Positions 10,598 through 18,206 of a stretch of 64,000 nucleotides of DNA are shown one piece after another. The position numbers were made by a program, and so were the translations under genes. The DNA comes from Zoogloea sp. LCSB751 (GTDB lineage Bacteria > Pseudomonadota > Gammaproteobacteria > Burkholderiales > Rhodocyclaceae). Below the pieces are notes generated by a model, which saw only the letters and a list, made by a program, of their open reading frames with translations, was not told the DNA's origin and did not search any database. The stretch is from NCBI RefSeq assembly GCF_002028455.1, contig NZ_MWUM01000001.1, forward strand, positions 310,001 through 374,000, read 5' to 3'. The number at the start of each line of letters is the position of its first letter. Position 1 is the first letter of the stretch.

Positions 10598-10986
10598 GCA
10601 ACGCTGCCTGGCTGGAAGAGCTGGCCTGGGACAAGGACGGGCTGATCCCGGCCATTGCACAGGATGCTGTAACCGGCGATGTGTTGATGTTCGCGTGGAT
10701 GAACCGCGAGGCCTTGGCCAAGACGGCCGAACTCGGTGAAGCCGTATATTTCTCGCGCTCCCGCGGGCGTCTGTGGCACAAGGGCGAGGAGTCCGGCCAC
10801 ACGCAGAAGATCCGCGAGATCCGCGTCGACTGCGATAGCGACGTGGTGCTGCTGAAGATCGAGCAGGTCGGCGGCATTGCCTGTCACACCGGACGGCGCA
10901 GCTGTTTTTTCCAGAAATACTTCGCCGATGGCCGCTGGGAGGCCGTCGACCCGGTTCTCAAAGACCCGAAGGACATATACAAATGA
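10594..10986 (+). CDS. hisI: Phosphoribosyl-AMP cyclohydrolase HisI
   Basis: This 130-residue zinc enzyme opens the adenine ring of PR-AMP. The metal-binding stretch [14 protein letters not shown] and the downstream CHTGRRSCF motif with its cysteine ligands are present. It is the stand-alone cyclohydrolase, not fused to hisE as in enterics. It starts at GTG 10594 within the hisF stop and overlaps hisE by ATGA. Confidence 0.96.
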   Translation: MSNAAWLEELAWDKDGLIPAIAQDAVTGDVLMFAWMNREALAKTAELGEAVYFSRSRGRLWHKGEESGHTQKIREIRVDCDSDVVLLKIEQVGGIACHTGRRSCFFQKYFADGRWEAVDPVLKDPKDIYK

Positions 10987-11309
10987 TCGACATCGAAGTG
11001 CTGCACCGGGTGGCGCAAACCCTCGCCGAGCGCAAGGAAGCCAGCCCTGAGTCGTCCTACGTCTCGAGTCTGTTCCACAAGGGCACCGACGCGATTTGCA
11101 AGAAGGTCGCCGAGGAAGCAGCCGAGACCATCATGGCGGCCAAGGACAAGGATCTGCTCCACGTAGTGTGGGAAGTCACCGACCTGTGGTTCCATACGAT
11201 GGTCTTGCTTGCCCATTACGGCCTGTCGGTGGATGACGTGCTCGCCGAGTTCCGCCGCCGCGAAGGCGTGTCGGGGATTGACGAGAAGAAGTCCCGCACC
11301 GCCAAGTAA
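10983..11309 (+). CDS. hisE: Phosphoribosyl-ATP pyrophosphatase HisE
   Basis: HisE removes pyrophosphate from PR-ATP. The 108-residue all-helical MazG-like protein has the metal-binding [14 protein letters not shown] segment and a second acidic helix (WEVTDLWFH). It is coupled to hisI by ATGA and followed 13 bases later by hinT. Confidence 0.95.
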   Translation: MIDIEVLHRVAQTLAERKEASPESSYVSSLFHKGTDAICKKVAEEAAETIMAAKDKDLLHVVWEVTDLWFHTMVLLAHYGLSVDDVLAEFRRREGVSGIDEKKSRTAK

Positions 11310-11322
11310 GGGAATTTTTGCG

Positions 11323-11670
11323 ATGCAAGACTGTCTGTTCTGCCGTATCGTCCGGGGCGAGATCCCGGCGGCAAAGGTGTACGAGGACGACGAGCTGCTG
11401 GCCTTCAAGGACATTCAGCCCCAGCGTCCGGTTCACGTGCTGGTCATTCCGAAGAAGCATGTCACTTCGCTGGCGCATGCCACGCCGGAGGACATTCCCG
11501 TTTTCGGCAAGATGCTGGTCGTGGCCAACCAGATTGCCGCCGATCAAGGAAGTCCCGAGGGCTTCCGGTCCATCATCAATACCGGTCGCGTCGGCGGGCA
11601 GGAAGTCATGCATGTGCACATGCACATCGTAGGTGGGCAAGAGCCGGTCGGGCCGATGCTTAAACGGTAG
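11323..11670 (+). CDS. hinT: HIT-family purine nucleoside phosphoramidase HinT
   Basis: This 115-residue histidine-triad protein hydrolyses nucleoside 5'-phosphoramidates. It starts MQDCLFCRIVRGEIPA, typical of HinT, and ends with the catalytic triad motif HVHMHIVGG. I chose ATG 11323, where the family starts. The position between hisE and tatA is common in betaproteobacteria. Confidence 0.94.
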   Translation: MQDCLFCRIVRGEIPAAKVYEDDELLAFKDIQPQRPVHVLVIPKKHVTSLAHATPEDIPVFGKMLVVANQIAADQGSPEGFRSIINTGRVGGQEVMHVHMHIVGGQEPVGPMLKR

Positions 11671-11688
11671 TTTCTAGGAGATTTTTGA

Positions 11689-11916
11689 ATGGGTTCATTC
11701 AGCATTTGGCACTGGCTGATCGTTCTGGTGATCGTGATGCTCGTGTTCGGTACCAAGAAGCTGCGCAACATCGGGCAGGATCTCGGTGGGGCGGTCAAGG
11801 GCTTCAAGGAAGGCATGCGTGATGCCGACCAGGGCGCTGGCGACGCGAACCAGAAGATCGCCCCTGGCAGCGGTCAAACCATCGACGCGGAAGCGCGGGA
11901 AAAGAACAAGTCCTGA
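11689..11916 (+). CDS. tatA: Sec-independent translocase subunit TatA
   Basis: TatA oligomers form the conduit for folded twin-arginine proteins across the inner membrane. The 75-residue protein has the short N-terminal membrane helix ([16 protein letters not shown]), the conserved FGTKKLR hinge and the amphipathic helix with [11 protein letters not shown], then a polar tail. A ribosome-binding site (TAGGAG) lies upstream. A hairpin between tatA and tatB may let tatA be made in excess. Confidence 0.95.
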   Translation: MGSFSIWHWLIVLVIVMLVFGTKKLRNIGQDLGGAVKGFKEGMRDADQGAGDANQKIAPGSGQTIDAEAREKNKS

Positions 11917-11940
11917 TCCCGCTCCCGCGTCAGTCGCGGA

Positions 11941-11969
11941 GGAGGGGCGCATCAAGCCGCCCCTCTTTT
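11941..11969 (+). terminator. Attenuating terminator between tatA and tatB
   Basis: A stem of 8 GC-rich pairs (11942-11949 with 11958-11965), closable by a G-T pair at 11941/11966, is followed by a TTTT run. It is 25 bases after the tatA stop and about 55 before tatB. Partial termination here would raise the TatA to TatBC ratio, which is high in characterised systems. Confidence 0.6.
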
Positions 11970-12022
11970 CGTTTCTGGCCCTGGTGTTCGGTGGTTGGGG
12001 CAATACACGTTAGGCAAATCGA

Positions 12023-12544
12023 ATGTTCGACATCGGTTTTTCTGAACTCGTAGTCATCGGCATCGTGGCTCTCCTGGTGCTTGGACCCGAGCGTCTGCCC
12101 AAGGTGGCGCGCACCACAGGGCACCTGCTCGGCCGTCTGCAGCGCTATGTGTCCGATGTGAAGTCCGACATCAATCGGGAAATGCAGCTCGACGAGCTAA
12201 AACGCCTCCAGGAGGAGGCCCGCAAGACGGCGATGGAGTTCGAATCCTCGGTACGTAGCGAGGTCGCCGGTATCGAGAGCGGCGTTGCGTCGTCCCTGCA
12301 GTCCGCCTCGTCGGCCGTTGCCGATCTGGAGAGCAGTTTCAAGGAAGTGTCTGATTCCTCCCAAGCATTACCCGCACCCGCTTCCGAGCAACTGGCCCAC
12401 GCGGCTCCTGGGGCTGCATCCGCCGCGCCGCTGGATGCTGAACTCATGCCCGATACCATGTTGATGCCTGATCCCATGCACGAGCGCTCGCTGGAGGGGG
12501 ATTTCAAAGATCCGGCGATTGAATCCAAGAGTTCCAAGACATGA
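12023..12544 (+). CDS. tatB: Sec-independent translocase subunit TatB
   Basis: TatB forms the signal-peptide receptor complex with TatC. The 173-residue protein has an N-terminal membrane helix, the LGPERLPKVART hinge and a long charged amphipathic helix to about residue 75. The C-terminal half is an Ala/Ser/Met-rich low-complexity tail with repeated MPDTM/MPDPM units. It overlaps tatC by ATGA. Confidence 0.93.
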   Translation: MFDIGFSELVVIGIVALLVLGPERLPKVARTTGHLLGRLQRYVSDVKSDINREMQLDELKRLQEEARKTAMEFESSVRSEVAGIESGVASSLQSASSAVADLESSFKEVSDSSQALPAPASEQLAHAAPGAASAAPLDAELMPDTMLMPDPMHERSLEGDFKDPAIESKSSKT

Positions 12545-13278
12545 GCGTTCAGGAAGACAGCTTCATCTCCCACCTCATCGAACTGCGTGACCGGCTGCTG
12601 CGCTGCGTGATTGCGTTGGTGATTGCTTTTGCCTGCCTGATGCCGTGGGCGGGTGACATCTACGATGTTCTTGCCCATCCGATGATGCAGGCGTTGCCCG
12701 AAGGCACCCGCATGATCGCCACGGGCGTGGTCACGCCTTTCTTCGTGCCGATGAAGGTCACCCTCATGGTGGCCTTCGTGATCGCCTTGCCCATCATGCT
12801 CTACCAGGCCTGGGCATTCATCGCCCCGGGGCTGTACGCCCACGAAAAGCGCCTGGCACTTCCGCTGGTAGTCGGTAGTACCCTGCTTTTCCTGGCTGGC
12901 ATGGCGTTCTGTTACTTTTTCGTATTCGGCACCGTCTTCAAGTTCATTGCCACCTTTGCGCCGAAGAGCATTACCCCGGCGCCGGATATCGAGCAGTATC
13001 TTTCTTTCGTGATGTCCATGTTCCTGGCTTTCGGCATCACGTTTGAAGTGCCGGTCTTCGTCATCATCCTGACCAAGATGGGGGTGGTCGACGTGGCCAA
13101 GTTGAAGGAGGCGCGTCCCTACGTGATCGTCGGTGCCTTTGTGGTTGCCGCCGTCGTTACACCGCCTGATGTCGTCTCCCAACTGCTGCTGGCCATTCCC
13201 ATGTGCCTGCTGTACGAGTTGGGTATATTTCTCGCCCGCTTTGTCACGAAGGGACACATAGAAGCAGCGGCTGAGTGA
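12541..13278 (+). CDS. tatC: Sec-independent translocase subunit TatC
   Basis: TatC is the six-helix membrane core that recognises twin-arginine signals. The 245-residue protein begins with the conserved SFISHLIELRDRLLR helix and contains YQAWAFIAPGLYAHEKR, the invariant first periplasmic-loop region and the PPDVVSQ motif near helix 5. A strong terminator follows directly. Confidence 0.97.
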   Translation: MSVQEDSFISHLIELRDRLLRCVIALVIAFACLMPWAGDIYDVLAHPMMQALPEGTRMIATGVVTPFFVPMKVTLMVAFVIALPIMLYQAWAFIAPGLYAHEKRLALPLVVGSTLLFLAGMAFCYFFVFGTVFKFIATFAPKSITPAPDIEQYLSFVMSMFLAFGITFEVPVFVIILTKMGVVDVAKLKEARPYVIVGAFVVAAVVTPPDVVSQLLLAIPMCLLYELGIFLARFVTKGHIEAAAE

Positions 13279-13284
13279 TACAAC

Positions 13285-13317
13285 TACGAGGGACGCGGAT
13301 GCGTCCTTCGTACTTTT
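13285..13317 (+). terminator. Terminator of the tatABC operon
   Basis: A 12-bp stem with one wobble (13285-13296 with 13301-13312) and a GGAT loop is followed by a short T-tract (CTTTT). It ends the his/tat transcription block. Confidence 0.8.
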
Positions 13318-13351
13318 GGGTGCTCATCCCGGCATCACTGTGCGCCATCCG

Positions 13352-13379
13352 TCGACAAGGCTAATGACATTGGTATTTT
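13352..13379 (+). promoter_or_regulatory. Candidate sigma-70 promoter of tssA
   Basis: TCGACA and TATTTT are separated by 16 bases, with a TGG extended -10 just before TATTTT. This lies after the tat terminator and 50 bases before the tssA start. The gap is noticeably richer in A+T than its surroundings. Confidence 0.5.
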
Positions 13380-13428
13380 TCTTGGGCATCATCGAGGCCT
13401 TCCCAGAACTTGTATGCAGGTGGCCCCG

Positions 13429-14520
13429 ATGGATTTCTCTGAACTGCTGCGTCCGCTTGAGCGCGCGGATGGTCCGTGTGGCGAGGACTTGTCGTTCTCG
13501 GCCGAGTTCGATGTGCTCCAGGAGGCACGCCGGTTCGATGACCCGACCCTGGCTCAGGGCGAGTGGGTGACCGAGATCAAGGAAGCCGACTGGGCCGGTG
13601 TGGTGCGCCTGGGTTCAGATCTGCTGGCCCGTCGGAGCAAGGACCTGCGTCTGGCCGCGTGGCTTGCCGAAGCAAGGTGCAAGCGCGACGGTCTGGCAGG
13701 CCTGGCCGATGGCTATGAGCTTCTGCTCGGCTTGTGTGAGCGATTCTGGGGTGAGATCCATCCCCTGCCGGATGAGGATGGGAGCCAGGAGTTGCGTGCC
13801 GGAGTGCTGGATTGGTGGCTGGCGCAAACGACGCGTTTGCTGCGGGAGATTCCTCTGTCTCGTTCTCCGAAAGGTGTCTATAGCCTGTTGGCCCAGGAGC
13901 AGGCGCGTAGCCATGGAGGGGCGTCCGAACAGCCAGGGCAGGGGGCCCAAGGCAGTGGTCATGGCGAGTTGCTGGCCACGCTCGATGCTGCGATGCGTGG
14001 TACACCAAGGCAGCATTTCTTCGACAGCTTGCGCGAGATCGAACGACTGAAGGTCGCCATGCATGGCTTGCAGACTTTCCTTGATTCCCAAATGGGTGAA
14101 GCCGCGCCGTCCTTCGGTGCGGGCCTCGATGTGCTCGATGATCTATCCAGGAGTCTCAGGCGTTACCTGGGGCCGGAAAGCGAAGGTGTTCCCGGTGAAG
14201 CCACTCCCCGTGGCGTGCCTGGCTCTGATGAGGTCTTGATCGACGCTCCTGTGTTCGACGGGGGCGGACCTGGACGGCCGTTCGGGGCTCAGGCCATTCA
14301 TTCGAGAGCCCAGGCCATTCATCAGCTCGAACTGATCGCGGCGTACTTCCGGCAGACCGAACCTCATAGCCCGGTGGCCTATCTGGCTGACAAGGCCGTC
14401 AAGTGGGGGCGCATGCCCCTGCATGAATGGCTGCGCAGCGTGGTGAAGGACGACGCAGTCCTTTCCCGGATGGAGGAGTTGCTGGGGCTTGAGGGGCGGC
14501 CTGGCATGGCTCCTGATTGA
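13429..14520 (+). CDS. tssA: Orphan TssA-like type VI secretion protein (ImpA N-terminal domain)
   Basis: TssA caps the growing type VI sheath and coordinates its assembly. The 363-residue protein starts MDFSELLRPLERADGPCGEDL, the ImpA_N hallmark, and ends with the RQTEPHSPVAYLADKAVKW segment typical of short TssA proteins. I start at ATG 13429, which has AGGTGG upstream; ATG 13414 has no such site. No other type VI gene (tssBC, tssM, hcp, vgrG) is in the window. Near the C-terminus a 12-base unit (CAGGCCATTCAT at 14290 and 14311) is repeated in frame, giving a duplicated AQAIH. Confidence 0.85.
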   Translation: MDFSELLRPLERADGPCGEDLSFSAEFDVLQEARRFDDPTLAQGEWVTEIKEADWAGVVRLGSDLLARRSKDLRLAAWLAEARCKRDGLAGLADGYELLLGLCERFWGEIHPLPDEDGSQELRAGVLDWWLAQTTRLLREIPLSRSPKGVYSLLAQEQARSHGGASEQPGQGAQGSGHGELLATLDAAMRGTPRQHFFDSLREIERLKVAMHGLQTFLDSQMGEAAPSFGAGLDVLDDLSRSLRRYLGPESEGVPGEATPRGVPGSDEVLIDAPVFDGGGPGRPFGAQAIHSRAQAIHQLELIAAYFRQTEPHSPVAYLADKAVKWGRMPLHEWLRSVVKDDAVLSRMEELLGLEGRPGMAPD

Positions 14521-14572
14521 CGACAGGCCCGGCGTTCGCCTGGACGCGTGGTCCGTGATGCCTGGCTTCCCT

Positions 14573-15034
14573 TCAGGGGGTTACATAGAGGCTTTCCTTC
14601 AGCTCCTCCATGACCACGTAGCTGCGGGAGTCGGCCTGAGGGGGCAGTTTGTGCAGGATGCTGCTCAATAGCTTGCGGTAGTCATGCATTTCCGCGAGGC
14701 GGGCCTTCACGAGATAATCGAAGTCTCCCGACACCATGTGGCATTCCATCACCGCCGGGATCTGCTGCAGTTCGTGTTTGACCTTGTCGAAAATCTCCTC
14801 GCATTTCGCGCTGAGGCGGATTTCGACAAAGACAAGCAGCTTGAGGCCCAGGGCATGGGGGTTCAGGCGGGCGTGATAGCCGGTGATGAAACCTTCGCGC
14901 TCCAGCCGACGGACCCTTTCGGTACAGGGGGTGGCAGACAGGCCGATGCGCGCTGCCAGATCCGTCATGGTTATGCGGCCATCCTGCTGCAGGTGGTCCA
15001 GGATTTTTCGGTCGATTGGATCGAGATCTCGCAT
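14573..15034 (-). CDS. lrp: Lrp/AsnC family transcriptional regulator
   Basis: This 153-residue regulator has an N-terminal winged helix-turn-helix (LDPIDRKILDHLQQDGRI, then LSATPCTERVRRLEREGFI) and a C-terminal RAM ligand-binding domain with the conserved VSGDFDYLVKARL motif. It closely resembles the leucine-responsive protein Lrp. The start at 15034 is supported by AAGGA 9 bases upstream; an ATG at 15043 directly abuts that site. The target is unknown. dadA and putA in this window are Lrp targets in other bacteria, so regulation of them is possible. Confidence 0.9.
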   Translation of the reverse strand: MRDLDPIDRKILDHLQQDGRITMTDLAARIGLSATPCTERVRRLEREGFITGYHARLNPHALGLKLLVFVEIRLSAKCEEIFDKVKHELQQIPAVMECHMVSGDFDYLVKARLAEMHDYRKLLSSILHKLPPQADSRSYVVMEELKESLYVTP

Positions 15035-15135
15035 CAGATGCATTCCTTATGAACTGAAAAAAGTGGGGTTTCGCCGTTGGGCCCGGATTGGCTCATCGGA
15101 AATGGCGGTATTGCCGTGTCGTTGCTGAAAGGGCA

Positions 15136-15167
15136 ATGACCAGACCGCCGTACGACGATCTGGTCAT
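15136..15167. repeat. 9-bp inverted repeat downstream of the spy-like gene
   Basis: ATGACCAGA (15136-15144) and TCTGGTCAT (15159-15167) form a perfect inverted repeat with a 14-base loop, in the gap between the spy-like gene and lrp. It could be a weak terminator for the spy-like gene or an operator upstream of lrp. There is no U-tract. Confidence 0.45.
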
Positions 15168-15213
15168 GCCGCGGAGCATGAGCCTGCTCGATGGGGTCAC
15201 GGAGGAACGCTGG

Positions 15214-15753
15214 TCAGCCGCGCCGTGCCGGGCTGCGGTTGTCCTCGGGGGGCGGGAGCTGTGGATGCCGGGGGCCGCGCGTCTCGAATTCCGCCTTGCG
15301 TTCGTCCGCCTTCTTGCGCTGTTCCGGGGTCAGGAGCTGGTAAACCTTGTTCAGATTCGCCGTACGGATCTCAGTAATTTCTGCGGAGGCCCTGGCGCTG
15401 CGTTCGGCCAGCGCCTTGACCTTGCCTTCATCGTATTGCGCCGAGAAGGTGAGCGCGCGCAGTTCTTCGTGGCTCTTGCGGATTTCCTTGGTCTTTTCCC
15501 TGAGCACGGGGGCCTGTTCGTGGAAGACCTTGAAGATCTGATCCCGCTGGCCCTCGCTCAGGTTCAGGTCGCGCAGGAAGGGGAACGGGGGAATTCCGTC
15601 GCCGTGCATTCCGGACTCCGGTCCCGGCCAGAATCCGTGCCGTGCCGGCCCATGGCAGTGCTCGCCGGCACCGGCAGCCTGGGCAAGCATGGGGAGACCG
15701 ACGATGCCGATGCTCATCAGTGCGGCGGGAAGGATATTTTTTGGCAGTTTCAT
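15214..15753 (-). CDS. Spy/CpxP family periplasmic protein
   Basis: This 179-residue protein has a signal peptide (cleavage probably after MLAQA) and a helical body containing the LTPEQ motif of the LTxxQ family (RTANLNKVYQLLTPEQRKKAD). Family members are periplasmic chaperones (Spy) or Cpx feedback inhibitors (CpxP). The start at 15753 has CGGAGAG 5 bases upstream. A His-rich patch follows the signal (GEHCHGPARHG). An exact CpxR-type box lies about 100 bases upstream and cpxRA are nearby, favouring a CpxP/Spy role in envelope stress. Confidence 0.88.
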   Translation of the reverse strand: MKLPKNILPAALMSIGIVGLPMLAQAAGAGEHCHGPARHGFWPGPESGMHGDGIPPFPFLRDLNLSEGQRDQIFKVFHEQAPVLREKTKEIRKSHEELRALTFSAQYDEGKVKALAERSARASAEITEIRTANLNKVYQLLTPEQRKKADERKAEFETRGPRHPQLPPPEDNRSPARRG

Positions 15754-15827
15754 TGCACTCTCCGGAAATTGATTGGGCGCATCAGGGGGGATCAACCTGA
15801 TGGCACGGAATTTTCGTGCGCTGGGGG

Positions 15828-15863
15828 GTAAAGGGCAGTTATCTGCCTGTAAATGCCGGTAAA
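15828..15863. promoter_or_regulatory. CpxR-type box upstream of the spy/cpxP-like gene
   Basis: GTAAA-TGCCG-GTAAA at 15849-15863 is an exact match to the enterobacterial CpxR consensus GTAAA-N5-GTAAA. A third GTAAA lies at 15828, two helical turns away. The box overlaps the last codons of the bepA-like gene and lies 96-110 bases before the spy-like start. Confidence 0.75.
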
Positions 15864-17338
15864 GAGAATTTGTCTGCGTGTTTGGAGAATGTGCCGTTGC
15901 CTTGTTGCGCCTCCTTTTGTTGGGAGCGGAGCATGTCCAGCCGACTTTCGACGATGAGTTGGTCGCGCTTGTCGCCACCGGGGCTTTTCAGGGCCAGTTC
16001 GAACTGCTCGAGGGCGCTGCGGGTGTTGCCGACGGCCGCGTGGTACTCCCCTTGATGAAAATGGGACTTTTGGGTGAGGCCAAGGGCCGCGGCAGCTTCT
16101 GCTGCGATCTGGTGCAGATCAGGATCCTGGGGGCGTCGGATGATGCGTGTTTCGGCGAACTCGAGGGCTGTGCCGAAGTCCCTGGCCTTGATCAGCAGGC
16201 GCGGGTAGTCGTAGACCAGCTGCAGATGATCCGGATAGCGTTTCAGGGCAACTTCGTAGCGCAGCCGGGCGGCATCGTGCTGCCCCGACTGGGTGAGAAC
16301 CTGGCAGGCCAGCGCTTCGATCATCGGGTGCCGAACCTTGTCCCGCTCCAGTTCCGTGAGTTCCCGCTCGGCGGCAGCGAAATCCTGAGCCCGCAGATAG
16401 GCTGCAGCCAGTCCGTAGCGGAGGGCATTGCGATCCCGGTAGCGGCCTTCCTTCAGATCCGTGGCGAGACGGGTCACGGTTTCCTGAGGTTGCCCGTCGT
16501 AGCTGCGCAGCAGGGCCCGGACGAGGTTGTATTCCTGGCTGTCGAGGACCTGCTTGTAGGTGCGGGAGAGCGCACGGTCCTGGGCCTCGGCAACGCGTTC
16601 GTGGGTGAGTGGGTGGGTCCGCAGGTACGAGGGAACGCTGGCTGAATCGGCCAGGCGGGTGGCCTGTTGGAGGCGCTCGAAAAAGCTGGCCATGGCGCGC
16701 GGGTCGAAGCCGGCGTTCGTCAGTAGCTGAAAGCCGATGCGGTCCGCTTCCTGCTCGTGCTCGCGCGTATAGTTGATCTGGCTCTGGATCTGGGCGGCGC
16801 TGACGCCCGTCATCGCGGCCATGGCTGCTTGGCCGTTGCCGGTGCCGGCTGCGATGAGGGCGCCGAGCATCGCAGCGATGGACAGGGCTTGATTGCCCGC
16901 CTGGCCGGCGATCTGGCGGACGATGTGGTGCTGGGAGACGTGGCTGATTTCGTGCGCCAGTACGGAGGCCAGTTCGCTCTCGCTCTGCGTGGCGAGAATC
17001 AGGCCGGTGTTGACGCCCACATGTCCGCCGGGCAGGGCAAAGGCGTTGAGCTCCCTGGAGGCCACGGCAAAGAACTCGAAAGATTCCCTGGCTGTGTCTG
17101 GGTCGGCCTGGATCAGGCGTCGTCCAAGGTTTTCCAGGTAAGCATTGACCTCCGGGTCGTCGAGCCATTCGCCGCTGGCGCGCAGGCTCTGCATGCTCTG
17201 TGCGCCAAGCGCCTGCTCCATTTGCGGGCTGACGACCGCAGCCGATGCTTCGCCCAGTTCCGGAAGTTGTGCGGCATTGGCGATACCGCCGAGAAGCAGG
17301 GCGATGGCGAGGCTCTTCAGGCGAAAGCACGGGTTCAT
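15839..17338 (-). CDS. bepA: BepA-like periplasmic M48 metalloprotease with TPRs
   Basis: This 499-residue protein is predicted to be exported: it starts MNPCFRLKSLAIALLLGG with cleavage near ANA. The M48 zinc motif HEISH is followed by the third ligand region EHEQEADRIGF. The C-terminal half is TPR-like helices (about residues 300-480). In E. coli BepA degrades misassembled LptD and aids beta-barrel assembly. The start at 17338 was chosen because it gives a proper signal peptide. It is divergent from cpxR and shares with it a gap holding three phased GTAAA sites, so Cpx control is likely. Confidence 0.92.
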   Translation of the reverse strand: MNPCFRLKSLAIALLLGGIANAAQLPELGEASAAVVSPQMEQALGAQSMQSLRASGEWLDDPEVNAYLENLGRRLIQADPDTARESFEFFAVASRELNAFALPGGHVGVNTGLILATQSESELASVLAHEISHVSQHHIVRQIAGQAGNQALSIAAMLGALIAAGTGNGQAAMAAMTGVSAAQIQSQINYTREHEQEADRIGFQLLTNAGFDPRAMASFFERLQQATRLADSASVPSYLRTHPLTHERVAEAQDRALSRTYKQVLDSQEYNLVRALLRSYDGQPQETVTRLATDLKEGRYRDRNALRYGLAAAYLRAQDFAAAERELTELERDKVRHPMIEALACQVLTQSGQHDAARLRYEVALKRYPDHLQLVYDYPRLLIKARDFGTALEFAETRIIRRPQDPDLHQIAAEAAAALGLTQKSHFHQGEYHAAVGNTRSALEQFELALKSPGGDKRDQLIVESRLDMLRSQQKEAQQGNGTFSKHADKFSLPAFTGR

Positions 17339-17410
17339 GGCAATGATGGAAATGCCGCAGATGGTGAGTGAAATCTTCGCGGAGGGCGCTGTTAATCCCT
17401 GTTTGTGAGG

Positions 17411-17435
17411 TGTAAAGGGATGTAAATGCGGGTAA
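17411..17435. promoter_or_regulatory. Tandem CpxR operator between bepA and cpxR
   Basis: GTAAA occurs at 17411, 17421 and 17431, giving GTAAA-N5-GTAAA-N5-GTAAA with an exact 10-bp period, or two overlapping CpxR boxes. It lies about 73 bases from the bepA start and 79 from cpxR. A -10-like TATCAT for cpxR is at 17477-17482, placing the operator around -65, suitable for activation. Confidence 0.8.
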
Positions 17436-17513
17436 AAACACCTGGGCCCGTGTGCGTATCCGGCTTCGCCCGCACGTATCATTTCCGCTGAAGCCACAAG
17501 AGTAAGCACGAAA

Positions 17514-18206
17514 ATGAGCAAGGTTTTGCTGGTAGACGACGACGTGGAACTGTCTTCCATGTTGAGCGAATACATCTCGCAGGAAGGTTTTGCCGCCGAT
17601 TGCGTGCATGACGGGGAGGCCGGTGTCGCTGCTGCGCTGGCTGGCGGCTACGACATCGTCGTGCTCGATGTGATGATGCCGAGGGTCGGTGGGATCGAGG
17701 CCCTGCGCCGCATCCGTGCCCAGAGCAAGGTGCCCGTACTGATGTTGACTGCCAAGGGCGATGACGTGGACCGTATCGTCGGGCTGGAACTGGGTGCCGA
17801 CGACTATGTGCCGAAGCCGTGTACGCCGCGAGAGCTGGTTGCACGCCTGCGGGCGATTCTGCGGCGGACCCAGGCGGCAGCGCCCGCCGAGGCCGTCAGC
17901 GGAGGGCCGTTGGTCGCTGGTGCGCTGTGCATGTGGCCGCAGATGCGTCGTGCGCAGTGGCAGGGGGCGCCGCTGGAGCTGACCAGCACCGAGTACAATC
18001 TGCTGGAGACGCTTGTGCGCCACGCCGGTCGGGTGGTGAGTAAGGCCGAACTCTCCGAGCAGGGCCTGGGCCGGCCGTTGGCCCGCTTCGATCGCAGCAT
18101 CGATGTTCATCTTTCCAGCATCCGCCACAAGCTGGGTGCGCGTCCCGACGGCCGGTCCTGGATCGAGACGGTGCGCGGCCTGGGCTATCAACTGGTGCGC
18201 GAATGA
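17514..18206 (+). CDS. cpxR: CpxR-like response regulator
   Basis: This 230-residue OmpR-family regulator starts MSKVLLVDDDVELSSML, very like E. coli CpxR. The phosphoacceptor is D52 in LDVMMP, with acidic D8-D10 and K101 in VPKP. The C-terminal winged helix covers about residues 130-228 (LTSTEYNLLETLVRHAGRVVSK). The phased CpxR boxes upstream suggest autoregulation. It overlaps cpxA by ATGA. Confidence 0.92.
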   Translation: MSKVLLVDDDVELSSMLSEYISQEGFAADCVHDGEAGVAAALAGGYDIVVLDVMMPRVGGIEALRRIRAQSKVPVLMLTAKGDDVDRIVGLELGADDYVPKPCTPRELVARLRAILRRTQAAAPAEAVSGGPLVAGALCMWPQMRRAQWQGAPLELTSTEYNLLETLVRHAGRVVSKAELSEQGLGRPLARFDRSIDVHLSSIRHKLGARPDGRSWIETVRGLGYQLVRE

